Assembly: GCF_038007965.1 (NCBI RefSeq)
Contig: NZ_JBBOYD010000001.1
Location: 3,822,501 to 3,886,500, forward strand
Direction of reading: 5' to 3'
Source: Niallia sp. FSL W8-0635
GTDB taxonomy: Bacteria; Bacillota; Bacilli; Bacillales; Cytobacillaceae
DNA length: 64,000 nt
The notes beneath the pieces are model-generated. The model was given only the letters and a program-made list of their open reading frames with translations. It made no database searches and was not told where the DNA came from. Position 1 is the stretch's first letter. Each line of letters starts with the position of its first letter. The translations under genes were made by a program, and so were the position numbers. This document shows, piece after piece, positions 8,488-17,538 of the stretch.

Positions 8488-10728
8488 TTAATTTACATAA
8501 TAATAAACAACGACACCTAGAATGACAAGCACAATTAAAAGTATGCCATATTTCCGAAAAAACTTTACTCCTGAATTTGCAGTTTGCTCGCGCACTTCTT
8601 TTAGTAATTTTTTCAATGATTGTGAACGTATATTCGTTAATTCTCTTTTCATTTCTTTCTTTTTCCAAATAGAATTTCGATCTGTTATCAAATAGTCCTT
8701 TAAAGCATGAATAAATCTTGGGCTTGTCCCGAATTTTTTCAGTGACCATTCAATATAATCTAGCATTTCATCCTCTGAACCATATATTGCAATATAAGAA
8801 AAGACTTGGCGATACTCTACTCCCTCCATTCCTCCAGGAAATAGAAGCAGGAAACGTTCGTATGGTTTAAAAAGCCCATTGTCTTTTATAATCTCCTGTG
8901 CCAAATCACTTGCCTTCCCTTTGATTGGTATACTTGCCATGCGAAAAACATGCTGGATTTGTTCAAGAGGAAGATAGAAGTAAGTATACAGTAGCTCTAG
9001 AACCTCAAATTTTTCCTTCTCCCATCCTTTCATTTCAAAGTGACGTTCCTCTTTATCTAGTAAAAATATTTCTCCAAAATTCTTCACATCTGCAAGATTA
9101 ACTTTTTCTAGCTGTAATTGGACCAATAGCTGTGCCTTTACATCAGGCAGCACCATTCGTTTATACGATTGAAATGGAATAGATCTTTGAAAATAAGTAA
9201 TTACTTCAAAAACTACTGCAATAGGATGACTGCTTTTTTTAACTTCATATACCAGTCTATTTTTCGTCAATTTTATAAAAATCGCATTATGTTCAAAAGA
9301 GGAATTAACTTGCAATAATTTTTTTATCGTAATTAATACATTCGATAAAGAATGTTGAAAGCTAAATTTTTCCTTTAAGTAATCTTCCGTAATCTCTGCA
9401 TAAGAAAAAATATCGCTCATATAGGATAAGACTTGCTGATAGGTGTCTGGATATTTCTCCAAAATACCCCATAACGATTGGCAGATGTCCTCCCCTTCAT
9501 AGTAAGCAAGGGTTTTAACTGTAAATTCCACAACATCTACATGCTCAACTGCCTTTTGAATTTCTAAAACTAATTTCAGATAGTCTTGAACAATCGAACC
9601 ATCCTTCATTAATTGTTCTCTATGGAGTAGCTGTGTGAAAATGTTGACCAATTCTCCTTTTTCTCGATGATTCTTTTGAAGAAAAGCTAACAACATTTGT
9701 AGAATCGCTACTTTATCATTTTCATAAAAATAATAATCTAGCTTTTCCATATAGAATAAGAGAAATAAGTCATCATAAGTTTGAATAGTTAGTTTCTTTT
9801 GCTTATCCAATCCTTGTAACGCTCGTTCACAATATACGAAAAACTCATCAAGCTCAGTAGCGGTTTCAAGTGCTTCATAGGCGTAATGAAGATAATCATG
9901 TTCTTCTTCCTTAAACACCAACCCACTGCTTTTATGCTGTGTTAAATCAAAAGTAATTTGATTCTCCACCGCTCTGTTTCTAAGACGAATGGAACCTTGT
10001 TCTACAAACATTACATGAATATTATCTATAATCTCCGGTTCATTATGAAACGTAGTTGCTCCAAACATTCTTCTTGTTTCATATGGCATATAAATAAATA
10101 GTAGTTCCAATAACCACATGGAATATTTATGATGCCATTCTTGTGGAGCTGGAATCGATATATATACCCTTTTCTTTTCAGCGACGGCAGTAATGCACGC
10201 GAACAATAGCTCCTTAAATGTCTTTTCATCCAATTGTAATACATGGAATAATTCTTGCTTTTTAGCAAATATATTTTCTTTTGCATAGGATACATCTTCT
10301 ATTTCTTCTAATTCATCCTTTAGGTTGTCCATATCTTCCGAACCATAGAATTGTTCTATATGGAAGATTTGGGAAGGCTGATGAATCCATTCTTCTTTTC
10401 TACTTGCCGGAATAATATAATGATGTACAAAAAGACGGTTCTTTTGTTTCGAGCTTTCTGCAGGAGTAAAACTGGATTTTCCTATAACTAATTCACCTGT
10501 CTCAGGCTGTATAAATGTAAATAGCGGTGGATAAGCATCTATTTCTTTATCCCCGCTTTTCTTTAATTCACTCGGCATATGATAGGTACTAATGGGATTT
10601 AGATATTTTTTTACGAAGCTTTCATCGACGTTTGGCGACACAGCTAATGTATCAGCCACCTCACCGGTAAGAAAAAGACCTTTACTATCCCTAGTTACTA
10701 TTTGCTGCTGTATCAGGCTTTTTCCCAT
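8488..10728 (-). CDS. Large GAP1-N2 domain protein with a C-terminal membrane anchor
   Basis: 746 residues. The first about 130 residues (IQQQIVTRDSKGLFLTGE, AVSPNVDESFVKKYLNP, ELVIGKSSFTPAE, FVHHYIIPASRKEEW) match my memory of the GAP1-N2 domain, named from GTPase-associated proteins of predicted prokaryotic conflict systems. The long middle part is helical and has no motif I recognise. The last about 20 residues (GILLIVLVILGVVVYYYVN) form one hydrophobic helix with a basic stretch before it, as in tail-anchored proteins. No GTPase gene lies beside it, so it is a solo member. GGGAGAGAGG precedes the ATG. The function is unknown. Confidence 0.65.
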   Translation of the reverse strand: MGKSLIQQQIVTRDSKGLFLTGEVADTLAVSPNVDESFVKKYLNPISTYHMPSELKKSGDKEIDAYPPLFTFIQPETGELVIGKSSFTPAESSKQKNRLFVHHYIIPASRKEEWIHQPSQIFHIEQFYGSEDMDNLKDELEEIEDVSYAKENIFAKKQELFHVLQLDEKTFKELLFACITAVAEKKRVYISIPAPQEWHHKYSMWLLELLFIYMPYETRRMFGATTFHNEPEIIDNIHVMFVEQGSIRLRNRAVENQITFDLTQHKSSGLVFKEEEHDYLHYAYEALETATELDEFFVYCERALQGLDKQKKLTIQTYDDLFLLFYMEKLDYYFYENDKVAILQMLLAFLQKNHREKGELVNIFTQLLHREQLMKDGSIVQDYLKLVLEIQKAVEHVDVVEFTVKTLAYYEGEDICQSLWGILEKYPDTYQQVLSYMSDIFSYAEITEDYLKEKFSFQHSLSNVLITIKKLLQVNSSFEHNAIFIKLTKNRLVYEVKKSSHPIAVVFEVITYFQRSIPFQSYKRMVLPDVKAQLLVQLQLEKVNLADVKNFGEIFLLDKEERHFEMKGWEKEKFEVLELLYTYFYLPLEQIQHVFRMASIPIKGKASDLAQEIIKDNGLFKPYERFLLLFPGGMEGVEYRQVFSYIAIYGSEDEMLDYIEWSLKKFGTSPRFIHALKDYLITDRNSIWKKKEMKRELTNIRSQSLKKLLKEVREQTANSGVKFFRKYGILLIVLVILGVVVYYYVN

Positions 10729-10880
10729 TATCCTCTCTCCCTTCTTCTCCCTATTATGTATTTACTGCGAATTTTAATAGAAATTCGTATAGGGAAAAAC
10801 TAAAATGTTTTTTTAATCGATAATCACTATATTTACTATTTTATTATATAAAGAGAAATCTCCATAATTTTTTATTAAAT

Positions 10881-10925
10881 AAAAAAACAGCTAATACCTG
10901 TATTATACAGGCATGCTGTTTTTTT
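10881..10925 (-). terminator. Terminator of the VanZ gene (possibly bidirectional)
   Basis: AAAAACAGC ... CCTGTA-TTA-TACAGG ... GCTGTTTTTTT, a two-part stem with T tracts on both strands. Confidence 0.75.
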
Positions 10926-10948
10926 AAAAACCAACTTTGCAAGACTTT

Positions 10949-11389
10949 TCATAGAAATATAGAAATTCTTTTCTTTATCTTCCTAATTCCTCGAAATATC
11001 CCATACCCAAAAATAGTCCCAAATGTATTTAAAATCAAATCGTCTATATCACTCCATCTATTTTCCATAAACCACTGAATTATTTCGATAGAGCAAGATA
11101 GCCCAGCACCTGTTAAAAGCACAGTTCGAAAGGCATTTCTTTTTGGAAAGGCTAATGGGTAAAATACTCCAAATGGAATAAACATAATAATATTTCCAAT
11201 ATTATTTACAAGCGTGGTAAAGATACTACCATCTAGAAAAATCTCTTTGATCATCAAAAATGGCGTAAAATTATGCCCACCTTTAGCAATCCCTGTTCCT
11301 AAATACATATTGGGGAACATCGTTAAATAAACGATCGATAATAAAGAAGTAAGAAATAAACCATCGATAACTAATTGTCTTCTACTCAT
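10949..11389 (-). CDS. VanZ family membrane protein
   Basis: About 146 residues with four hydrophobic helices. The family pattern is visible: N-terminal helix followed by TMFPN, then NIGNIIMFIPFGVFYPL, a helix with SIEIIQWFM, and DIDDLILNTFGTIFGY. VanZ-type proteins are small membrane proteins; the first known one gives low-level teicoplanin resistance, but most chromosomal copies have unknown roles. Start moved to 11389, where AGGATG precedes the ATG; the longer frame (11428) lacks a Shine-Dalgarno sequence. Confidence 0.8.
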   Translation of the reverse strand: MSRRQLVIDGLFLTSLLSIVYLTMFPNMYLGTGIAKGGHNFTPFLMIKEIFLDGSIFTTLVNNIGNIIMFIPFGVFYPLAFPKRNAFRTVLLTGAGLSCSIEIIQWFMENRWSDIDDLILNTFGTIFGYGIFRGIRKIKKRISIFL

Positions 11390-11470
11390 AGTACATCCTA
11401 CATTTGTTTTTTTAATTAGATTATCCATTTATTTAGTATTTTATTCCAATATTTTGTTTATGGGGACATG

Positions 11471-11660
11471 TTGGGTCTTCTCTGTTACGTTTTTTTCTGT
11501 TTTTTCTGGTTGTGTGTGGGCTTAGAGATGGGGGCTCTGTTACCTTGACACCTTCTTTTGCTGGCTTTCGGGCTCAGAGACGCGTTCTCTGTTACCTTGG
11601 CCTCCTCTTTTTCCAGATTTCGGGCTTAGAGAGACACTCTCTGTTACCTTCCAATCCTCT
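11471..11660. repeat. Tandem array of four 52-bp units with hairpin cores
   Basis: The heptamer CTGTTAC recurs at 11482, 11537, 11589 and 11641 (spacing 55, 52, 52). Read on the minus strand, each full unit is GGTAACAGAGA, a few variable bases, TCTCT(A/G)AGCCCG, so each carries a small AGAGA/TCTCT hairpin. The first copy (11471-11490) is truncated. The last copy contains the stop codon of the NERD gene (11644-11646). Confidence 0.9.
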
Positions 11661-12285
11661 TTTTTTTAAAAGGGGACTTATTAATATGCAAGGATGTTAA
11701 TTTTTCAGCTAGTTGCTTCTGATATTTGTTTGCCTTTGAGGAATGATGATTTATTCTTTTTAAAGATCGCTGGATTTGTGTTGGAAAAATAAAAGGTAAC
11801 GTTAAAGGTGCTTGATAGAGGGTAAACTCAGGATTAATGAAGACAACAAAGGAAGTGATTGTTTTATTCTCCAAACCATGCTTTTGAAGTATTTGTTGAA
11901 ATAGTGTTTCGTTCCTTCTTATTTGATTTAATGGATTACTGATTTCCTTATGATTCATCGTAAATATGCGATCATTTTGATAGTAATAATCTCCTTCGTA
12001 ATTCTTTATTTCAAAAAGATGAATTTCTTCTGCTGTGATGATTGTGGAGTCAATCTGTAAAGTGTTATTGTTCGTTTGGAGTAATAAATCATGGATGATG
12101 TAGCAATTTTCTATAAGGTTTTCAGTGAGGCTATCAAACATTTTTTCTCCTTCAAAGCATTTTTGCAAATTAGCTAAATACTGTTTTTCATTCGAACTAA
12201 GTTCCAACCGCAGATTCAAAGAATTTAAAACGAATATTTCTGGAGATACTGTACGAGGTTTATAAAGCATAATAATTGGACTCAT
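11644..12285 (-). CDS. NERD domain protein
   Basis: 213 residues. The nuclease-related (NERD) core is visible at about residues 45-110: GEKMFDSL, IIHDLLLQTNNNTLQIDSTII and the motif IHLFEIKNYEGDYYY, with the Asp and Glu-X-Lys pattern of the restriction-endonuclease-like fold. The C-terminus is basic (SPFKKKRIGR) and is encoded inside the last unit of the 52-bp repeat array. The start could be at 12285 (ATG touching AAAGG) or at the ATG at 12270. Role unknown; possibly DNA processing. Confidence 0.75.
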   Translation of the reverse strand: MSPIIMLYKPRTVSPEIFVLNSLNLRLELSSNEKQYLANLQKCFEGEKMFDSLTENLIENCYIIHDLLLQTNNNTLQIDSTIITAEEIHLFEIKNYEGDYYYQNDRIFTMNHKEISNPLNQIRRNETLFQQILQKHGLENKTITSFVVFINPEFTLYQAPLTLPFIFPTQIQRSLKRINHHSSKANKYQKQLAEKLTSLHINKSPFKKKRIGR

Positions 12286-12291
12286 CCTTTC

Positions 12292-12320
12292 AGAGGCTAT
12301 TCCGTAAGAACAGCCTCTCC
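12292..12320. other. Hairpin between the oxidoreductase and the NERD gene
   Basis: AGAGGCT and AGCCTCT arms around a 12-nt loop. The T tract is on the plus strand, although both flanking genes are on the minus strand. In the minus direction the hairpin lies just before the Shine-Dalgarno sequence of the NERD gene, so it could affect translation; no terminator tract exists in that direction. Confidence 0.5.
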
Positions 12321-12324
12321 TTTT

Positions 12325-13320
12325 TTATTCTACAGCAACAATAATTCTTCCTGTTATTCCACCTTTTAAAATAGTTGGCAGTCCATCAGGCAGCTGCTCT
12401 AAAGTTACTTCTTTGTATATAAAAGAAGTCAGATCTTCTGGCTTTAAATCATTTGCGATTCGCTCCCAAATTGCTTGTCTTTTTTCCATAGGACAATAAA
12501 CGGAGTCGATGCCAAGCAGGTTCACACCTCTCAGGATGAATGGAAATACACTTGTCGGCACAGCTCCTCCACCTGTTAATCCACTTACTGCGACTGATCC
12601 ACCATATGTTATTTTACTAATAATAGCAGCCAGTGATTCTCCACCGACAGGGTCAACTGCTCCAGCCCATAGTTGCTTGTCTAATGCTTTTACCTTGCCG
12701 TTATATACTTCTTCTCTTCCGATGACACTTGATGCTCCAATGCTTTTTAAATATTTCTCGGTTTCTTTCTTACCTGAACTTGCAACGACGTTGAAACCTA
12801 ATTTAGAAAGCATGGCTACACCGAAGCTACCTACACCACCAGTAGCACCTGTAACCAAGACAGGACCATTCTCTGGCTTCACTCCATTATCCTGCAAACG
12901 TTGCACAGAAAGAGCCGCCGTAAATCCTGCTGTTCCGATAATCATTGCTTCTTTCAGACTTAATCCTGTTGGTAGCGGAACAATCCAATCAGCTGGAATA
13001 CGGGCATATTCACTATATCCACCAGAATGAGATACACCAATTTCATAGCTAGTAGCAATGACAGGATCCCCTTCTTTAAAACGACTATCTTCTGATGAAA
13101 CGACAATACCAGCCAAATCAATTCCTGGAATATGTGGGTAGGAGCGCACAATTTTGCCATCAGGTGCACTAGCAAGTCCATCTTTGTAATTCACTCCAGA
13201 ATAATGAACTTTTATAACTACTTCACCAGACGATAAATCTTTTAAAAAAATATGCTTTGTTTCTACTGAAAACTTGCCCTCTTTATTATCAACTACGACT
13301 GCTTGAAAATTTTTTTCCAT
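12325..13320 (-). CDS. YhdH/YhfP family quinone oxidoreductase (acryloyl-CoA reductase-like)
   Basis: 331 residues, zinc-free medium-chain reductase. Seen: GVNYKDGLA near residue 43, substrate/cofactor loop PHIPGIDLAG, the NADPH-binding motif VTGATGGVGSFGVAML, and DPVGGESLAAII. This pattern is that of the YhdH/AcuI group, which reduces acrylyl-CoA or related enoyl compounds with NADPH. GAGGTGAC precedes the ATG. It appears monocistronic or followed by the NERD gene (40 bases). The physiological substrate cannot be read. Confidence 0.85.
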   Translation of the reverse strand: MEKNFQAVVVDNKEGKFSVETKHIFLKDLSSGEVVIKVHYSGVNYKDGLASAPDGKIVRSYPHIPGIDLAGIVVSSEDSRFKEGDPVIATSYEIGVSHSGGYSEYARIPADWIVPLPTGLSLKEAMIIGTAGFTAALSVQRLQDNGVKPENGPVLVTGATGGVGSFGVAMLSKLGFNVVASSGKKETEKYLKSIGASSVIGREEVYNGKVKALDKQLWAGAVDPVGGESLAAIISKITYGGSVAVSGLTGGGAVPTSVFPFILRGVNLLGIDSVYCPMEKRQAIWERIANDLKPEDLTSFIYKEVTLEQLPDGLPTILKGGITGRIIVAVE

Positions 13321-13427
13321 TATTATGTCACCTCGTACTCATAGTACCAATTAAAAAATAGCAGGTCAAAACAAAGGAATCACCCTATTACCATAGTAAT
13401 AATGAGGAATTCTCTAACGTAGCAATA

Positions 13428-14240
13428 TTACTGTGCGTTCTTAAATGGATATAGCTTTTGGTAAAATGCAATCGCGAAATCAAAAAAATACATGAGAGCA
13501 AATCGCTCTGAGGAAAAGCCTGTTCGATCATATGTTTTTCCGTGGAGTCGATATACGATATCAGCTGTATCTATAAATGGAATCTTTTCATTATGAGTAA
13601 TAATGATTGTTTTCACTTTCCTCTTTTGAATGGCTTGCATCAACTCCAAATTCCCCTTTATAAATCTTCCAGACGGGCTTGTGATAATAGCTACAGATTG
13701 TTCATCTAATTCTGCTATTTCCTCCATTTGCTCTTGTATATCCGAAAAAGCTCGTACAAACTTCCCATATTTTACTAAGCGATATTGGAAATCTTGAGCC
13801 ATCGCTTGAGATAACTGCGTTCCAAAGAAGGAAACCTTTTCAGCATTATGGATAGTTTCTAAAACATTTCTCATATTAGCAACATCCATCCCTTTTTCTA
13901 TCGTCTCGAGCCACTCAACCATTTTTTGATAAAACTGCTTTTGAAGTTCTTCGCCTACTTCATTCACTTGTAATCCTTGATCAATATATTCATCCACTGG
14001 ATTTTCTAACCTATCATTTTTGGCAATATCTTTAAATTCTTGAAAAGAGGAATAGCCAATTTTCTTACAAAATCTCGTAATTGCAGCAGGGGAGGTGTAG
14101 CAAGAATCTGCTAAAATGGAGATATTCATATTAGCAATTTGACGTACATCCTTTAATAGAGCCAATGCAATAAAGTAATTTGTATCTTTTGTTTTGTAAT
14201 TATTAATAAAATCTAATAAACGAAAAATAATATCTTTCAA
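13428..14240 (-). CDS. MurR/RpiR family transcriptional regulator
   Basis: 270 residues. The N-terminal helix-turn-helix (ISILADSCYTSPAAITRFCKKIGYSSFQEFK, about residues 40-72, in pieces ADSCYTSPAAITRF and CKKIGYSSFQ) is followed by a SIS sugar-phosphate binding domain (VSFFGTQLSQAMAQDF, AIITSPSGRF). Such regulators respond to sugar phosphates. Start is a TTG behind GGTGGT. It lies 35 bases behind tmrB; no sugar operon is adjacent, so its target is unclear. Confidence 0.8.
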   Translation of the reverse strand: MKDIIFRLLDFINNYKTKDTNYFIALALLKDVRQIANMNISILADSCYTSPAAITRFCKKIGYSSFQEFKDIAKNDRLENPVDEYIDQGLQVNEVGEELQKQFYQKMVEWLETIEKGMDVANMRNVLETIHNAEKVSFFGTQLSQAMAQDFQYRLVKYGKFVRAFSDIQEQMEEIAELDEQSVAIITSPSGRFIKGNLELMQAIQKRKVKTIIITHNEKIPFIDTADIVYRLHGKTYDRTGFSSERFALMYFFDFAIAFYQKLYPFKNAQ

Positions 14241-14274
14241 TATGTACCACCATATTTCATTAAATTTATTTACC

Positions 14275-14871
14275 TTACTTAAATAAACTTATCTCCTTAA
14301 GCTTAATCAAGAATCGATCCATTCTTTTTCTTAGCAGATTTCTTTTCTCTTCTTTTAGTTTTAAGCCTGTAACTTGTGCAATTTTCTCTAGGACTTCCTC
14401 TATAGGTAAACCATCTGTATCTATATGGTCTTTAAATAAAGGTCTTTGTAGCTGCTGTATTCTAGCTTCTGCTTGTTTAAATGCCCAGGAATTTTCCCCT
14501 TCTAATCTGCTTCGCAACCTTTTTTTAATAGTAGCTTTCGATGCCATAAGTGTAACATGCTTCACACTTATTTGATCCTCCCGTAATCGAGAGAGAATTT
14601 CGTGAAAGTATTCTCCTTTCGTGATTGTCATCGGTACAATAATGATTCCTTCATAATGTATGGCAATTTGCTTTAATAAGGAATAGTTCGTTTCCCTCCA
14701 AATAGGAAAATCTTGAAAATCATCCTTTTGTAATGACTTAGGAATATTTTTCATCAATACATATCCAAAGCTTTCTGGATCAAAAACAAATGCTTTTTCT
14801 ATTCTTTTCTCTAACTCATAGGCTGTTGTCGTTTTCCCTGAACCAAATGTCCCATTAATCCAAATAATCAT
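14275..14871 (-). CDS. tmrB: TmrB-like P-loop ATP-binding protein (tunicamycin resistance)
   Basis: 198 residues. MIIWINGTFGSGKTTTAYEL carries Walker A (GTFGSGKT). The rest follows B. subtilis TmrB as I remember it along its length: DDFQDFPIWRETNYSLL, IIIVPMTITKGEYFHEIL, LMASKATIKKRLRSRLEGENSW, and a basic C-terminal helix thought to touch the membrane. TmrB binds tunicamycin and confers resistance. GGGGG precedes the ATG. It lies upstream of the RpiR gene on the same strand. Confidence 0.85.
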   Translation of the reverse strand: MIIWINGTFGSGKTTTAYELEKRIEKAFVFDPESFGYVLMKNIPKSLQKDDFQDFPIWRETNYSLLKQIAIHYEGIIIVPMTITKGEYFHEILSRLREDQISVKHVTLMASKATIKKRLRSRLEGENSWAFKQAEARIQQLQRPLFKDHIDTDGLPIEEVLEKIAQVTGLKLKEEKRNLLRKRMDRFLIKLKEISLFK

Positions 14872-15056
14872 AGAATACCCCCAAACAGAAAATTCTTCTC
14901 TTTACTATAGCAAATTTATAAAGCATTCTTCTTACTACTTTCTTCTAGATGATAGATTTTTTGAAAAGAATACCTACTTTTCGTTTCCTGGAAGTTGTAT
15001 AATTTTTAGAATAATAGATTTTTTCACTATTGGATAATTGTAAGGAGGAAAAAAAC

Positions 15057-16151
15057 ATGCAAATTCAGCCAGAGGATATCGTTAGAAGTGGTCCTAATCA
15101 ATATATTTGTAAAGAAGGAATTCTAAAGGAATTAAATAGTTTTCTATCTCCTTTTCAATCTCCTACCATTATAACAGGCTATAAGTCTTTTCAAGCATTT
15201 TCGCAGTATGTCGATACTATTCCTTCTGAATGGAAAATTATTCAGCATGCCGGCTATAGTTCTCAACAAGCAGTCGATCAAATCGCTAAAAGGTGTACAG
15301 CTACAGATGTAATTATCGGAATTGGTGGCGGTCTTGTTTTAGATACGGCTAAAGCTATCGCAAATCAATTAAATATCGAAGTGGTATTAATTCCAACCGT
15401 TGCAGGAACCTGTGCGGCAAGTACTCCATTAAGCGTGATTTATTCGCCTGAAGGAGTATTTGAAAGAGTAGCTTATCACAGTCGTTCTAGTTATTTAACA
15501 TTAGTCGATCCTTCCTTTTTAATTCATGCACCAGTTGATTATTTAAAAAGTGGCATTGGCGACACATTAACAAAGTGGTACGAAGCAGAAGCTATTATTC
15601 GCAACGCGAATGATAGTCGAGCACAATCTTTATTTGTTCAAGCAGCTTTAAGCCAGTCTGTTTTCATTCGGGATATTTTGCTAAAGGAGAGCATTGAAGC
15701 AGTTCAAAACAGCGAAGCAGGTATTGTTACACCAAGCTTTACTAAAACGATTGAAGCAGTCATCACTTTAGCAGGAACAGTAGGTGGATTTGGAGGAAGA
15801 TATGGCAGAATGTCTGGAGCGCATGCCATTCACAATGGACTAAGCTTTATCGAAGAAACACATACAATCCTTCATGGACAAAAGGTAGCATATGGCATAT
15901 TAGTTCAGCTCTCCTTAGAAAATCGCATAGACGAAATCGAAGCATTATTATCCTATTATCAGAAGCTTGGTTTCCCAACCAATTTGGCAGATTTAAATAT
16001 TGTCGACAATCAAACAGAAGCATTGCATAAGATTGCTGCACATGCTGTTAATCCAAAAGAATCTCTTCAGCTAATGGGGTCGTATTCTGTTGATGAAGTC
16101 ATAGCGGCAATGAATGTTCTTGAAAGTCTCACTAGAATGAAACAAGTGTAA
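15057..16151 (+). CDS. Iron-containing alcohol dehydrogenase family protein (glycerol dehydrogenase-like)
   Basis: About 364 residues. Cofactor motif IIGIGGGLVLDTAKAIA near residue 85, and metal-binding positions are visible as Asp in GIGDTLTKW, His in GAHAIHNGL and His in HTILHGQK. This subgroup includes glycerol dehydrogenases and hydroxycarboxylate dehydrogenases (HcxA). The start at 15057 is set by AAGGAGG at about 15041; the longer frame starts upstream of this Shine-Dalgarno. The gene faces a hydroxyacid dehydrogenase across a shared terminator. Confidence 0.85.
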   Translation: MQIQPEDIVRSGPNQYICKEGILKELNSFLSPFQSPTIITGYKSFQAFSQYVDTIPSEWKIIQHAGYSSQQAVDQIAKRCTATDVIIGIGGGLVLDTAKAIANQLNIEVVLIPTVAGTCAASTPLSVIYSPEGVFERVAYHSRSSYLTLVDPSFLIHAPVDYLKSGIGDTLTKWYEAEAIIRNANDSRAQSLFVQAALSQSVFIRDILLKESIEAVQNSEAGIVTPSFTKTIEAVITLAGTVGGFGGRYGRMSGAHAIHNGLSFIEETHTILHGQKVAYGILVQLSLENRIDEIEALLSYYQKLGFPTNLADLNIVDNQTEALHKIAAHAVNPKESLQLMGSYSVDEVIAAMNVLESLTRMKQV

Positions 16152-16158
16152 AACTTGT

Positions 16159-16210
16159 AAAGGAGATGAATCTAACATCGCATTAAAGCGATGTTGACCC
16201 ATCTCCTTTT
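16159..16210. terminator. Bidirectional terminator
   Basis: AAAGGAGAT / ATCTCCTTTT outer arms and AACATCG / CGATGTT inner arms. It serves the plus-strand dehydrogenase and overlaps the 3' end of the minus-strand gene that stops at 16183. Confidence 0.7.
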
Positions 16211-17046
16211 AGCTCTTTTAATATAGCCATCACATCTAATTCCCCGAGACCCTTTTCAAGTGCATTCTGGTAAGTTTTATTTGCCGATGAACCGATAGCC
16301 TGTAATTCCATTGTTTCACTTGCTAAGCGCAAATCCTTCGCCATATGCTTTAGCGCAAATGCTGCCGGAAATTCATTATTTAATATAGACGGTGTTTTCA
16401 TTTTTGATATAGCTGTTCCGACTGCACTCTCATTAATAATTGTTAACATGTCCTCTTGCTTAATTCCTTGTTTTTCCGCAAAAAGAACAGATTCAGCGAT
16501 TCCCTGTACAGTAATCCCCAATAAAAGGTTAATCGCTAATTTAGCATTGCTTCCAGCACCAGAACCTCCGAGATAAATAGATAGTTTACTCATTGGTTCA
16601 AATACAGATTTCACTTGTTCGTATACTTCTTCATCGCCGCCAACTAAAACGAGTAGTTTTCCCTCCTTTGCTGGCTGAACACTTCCTGAAACTGGAGCAT
16701 CAAGATATTTCACCCCATTTTCTAAGGCGGTGTTGTATATTAATTGAGACGTTTGCGGGGAAATAGTACTCATATCAATAAATATTTTCCCTGCTTCCGA
16801 ATGGGATAAAATCCCATTTTCAATATAAATGCTTTTCACAGCATTATCGTCAGATACCATCGTAAAAATGACATCACTTTTATCAACTACTTCTGTTAAC
16901 GAAGAAGCCTGTTTAGCACCAAGTGTAGCCAGTTCCTCCCCTTTATCTGGTGTGCGATTATAAAATGTTAATTCATAGCCAGCCTTTACTAAATTTAAAG
17001 CCATCGGAATTCCCATATTTCCTAATCCAATCCACCCTATTTTCAT
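16183..17046 (-). CDS. NAD(P)-dependent beta-hydroxyacid dehydrogenase (3-hydroxyisobutyrate / tartronate semialdehyde reductase family)
   Basis: 287 residues, the family norm. The N-terminal Rossmann motif IGWIGLGNMG, DAPVSGSVQPAKEGKL (substrate-binding DAPVSGG-like segment) and the catalytic Lys in GAGSNAKLAINLLL are visible. The start at 17046 fits the family; the longer frame (from 17151) adds 35 hydrophobic residues encoded across a terminator and is rejected. It converts a 3-hydroxyacid and its semialdehyde; which one is not readable. Confidence 0.85.
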   Translation of the reverse strand: MKIGWIGLGNMGIPMALNLVKAGYELTFYNRTPDKGEELATLGAKQASSLTEVVDKSDVIFTMVSDDNAVKSIYIENGILSHSEAGKIFIDMSTISPQTSQLIYNTALENGVKYLDAPVSGSVQPAKEGKLLVLVGGDEEVYEQVKSVFEPMSKLSIYLGGSGAGSNAKLAINLLLGITVQGIAESVLFAEKQGIKQEDMLTIINESAVGTAISKMKTPSILNNEFPAAFALKHMAKDLRLASETMELQAIGSSANKTYQNALEKGLGELDVMAILKELKGDGSTSL

Positions 17047-17131
17047 GCAAACATCCCATCCTTTCCATCCCATATTCATACACATTTTACCATATTGCAT
17101 ATAAAAATACGTATTTACGATCCCAGTTAAA

Positions 17132-17180
17132 AGAATGTTAAAAAAACCCATTCCTTTTAAATAGGTTTTTTTAACATTCT
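17132..17180 (-). terminator. Terminator of the cupin gene
   Basis: Perfect 17-bp stem (17133/34-17148 with 17164-17180) containing GTTAAAAAAACC and its complement, 15-nt loop. It overlaps the cupin stop codon. Confidence 0.75.
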
Positions 17181-17538
17181 AGATTGTCTCTAAATTCGTT
17201 TTCGTTTTTTCATTTACTTCATTTCCTGTATTTATTGTTGTCTTCGGTTCTAATAAAAGTACATGAACCTCTTCCTCTGCAACCGGCATATGCTCGACTC
17301 CTCTTGGAACAACAAGAAATTCTCCTTCATTTATCCAAACATCTCGATCACGAAACTTAATTAATAGCTTTCCTTTTACCACCAAAAACATTTCATCCTC
17401 ATTTTCATGCTGATGCCAAACAAACTCATCCTTAACCTTTACTAGCTTTACAAAAGATTCATTTAATTCGCCAACAATTTTAGGATTCCAATAGTCATTA
17501 AAGATCGAAAACTTTTCAGCTAAATTTACCTTCTCCAT
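17179..17538 (-). CDS. Small cupin domain protein
   Basis: About 119 residues forming one beta-barrel. The metal-binding pattern is visible: HQHENEDEMFLVVKGKL (His-X-His and Glu) and GVEHMPVAEEEVH (second His motif). AGGAGG lies six bases before the ATG at 17538. Single-domain cupins of this kind bind a metal; role unknown. Confidence 0.8.
   Translation of the reverse strand: MEKVNLAEKFSIFNDYWNPKIVGELNESFVKLVKVKDEFVWHQHENEDEMFLVVKGKLLIKFRDRDVWINEGEFLVVPRGVEHMPVAEEEVHVLLLEPKTTINTGNEVNEKTKTNLETI

Noticed and set aside
11512..11700. Plus-strand 62-residue frame over the 52-bp repeats
   Set aside because: Repeat by-product overlapping the NERD stop; no ribosome site.
12509..13030. 173-residue plus-strand frame inside the YhdH-type gene
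   Set aside because: Antisense shadow of a conserved oxidoreductase; no ribosome site or motif.
13428..14871. tmrB and the RpiR gene as an antibiotic biosynthesis or sugar operon
   Set aside because: No biosynthetic or sugar-catabolic genes are adjacent; simple neighbours are the safer reading.
17047..17151. N-terminal extension of the hydroxyacid dehydrogenase
   Set aside because: Rossmann motif begins at the 17046 start and the extension overlaps a terminator.
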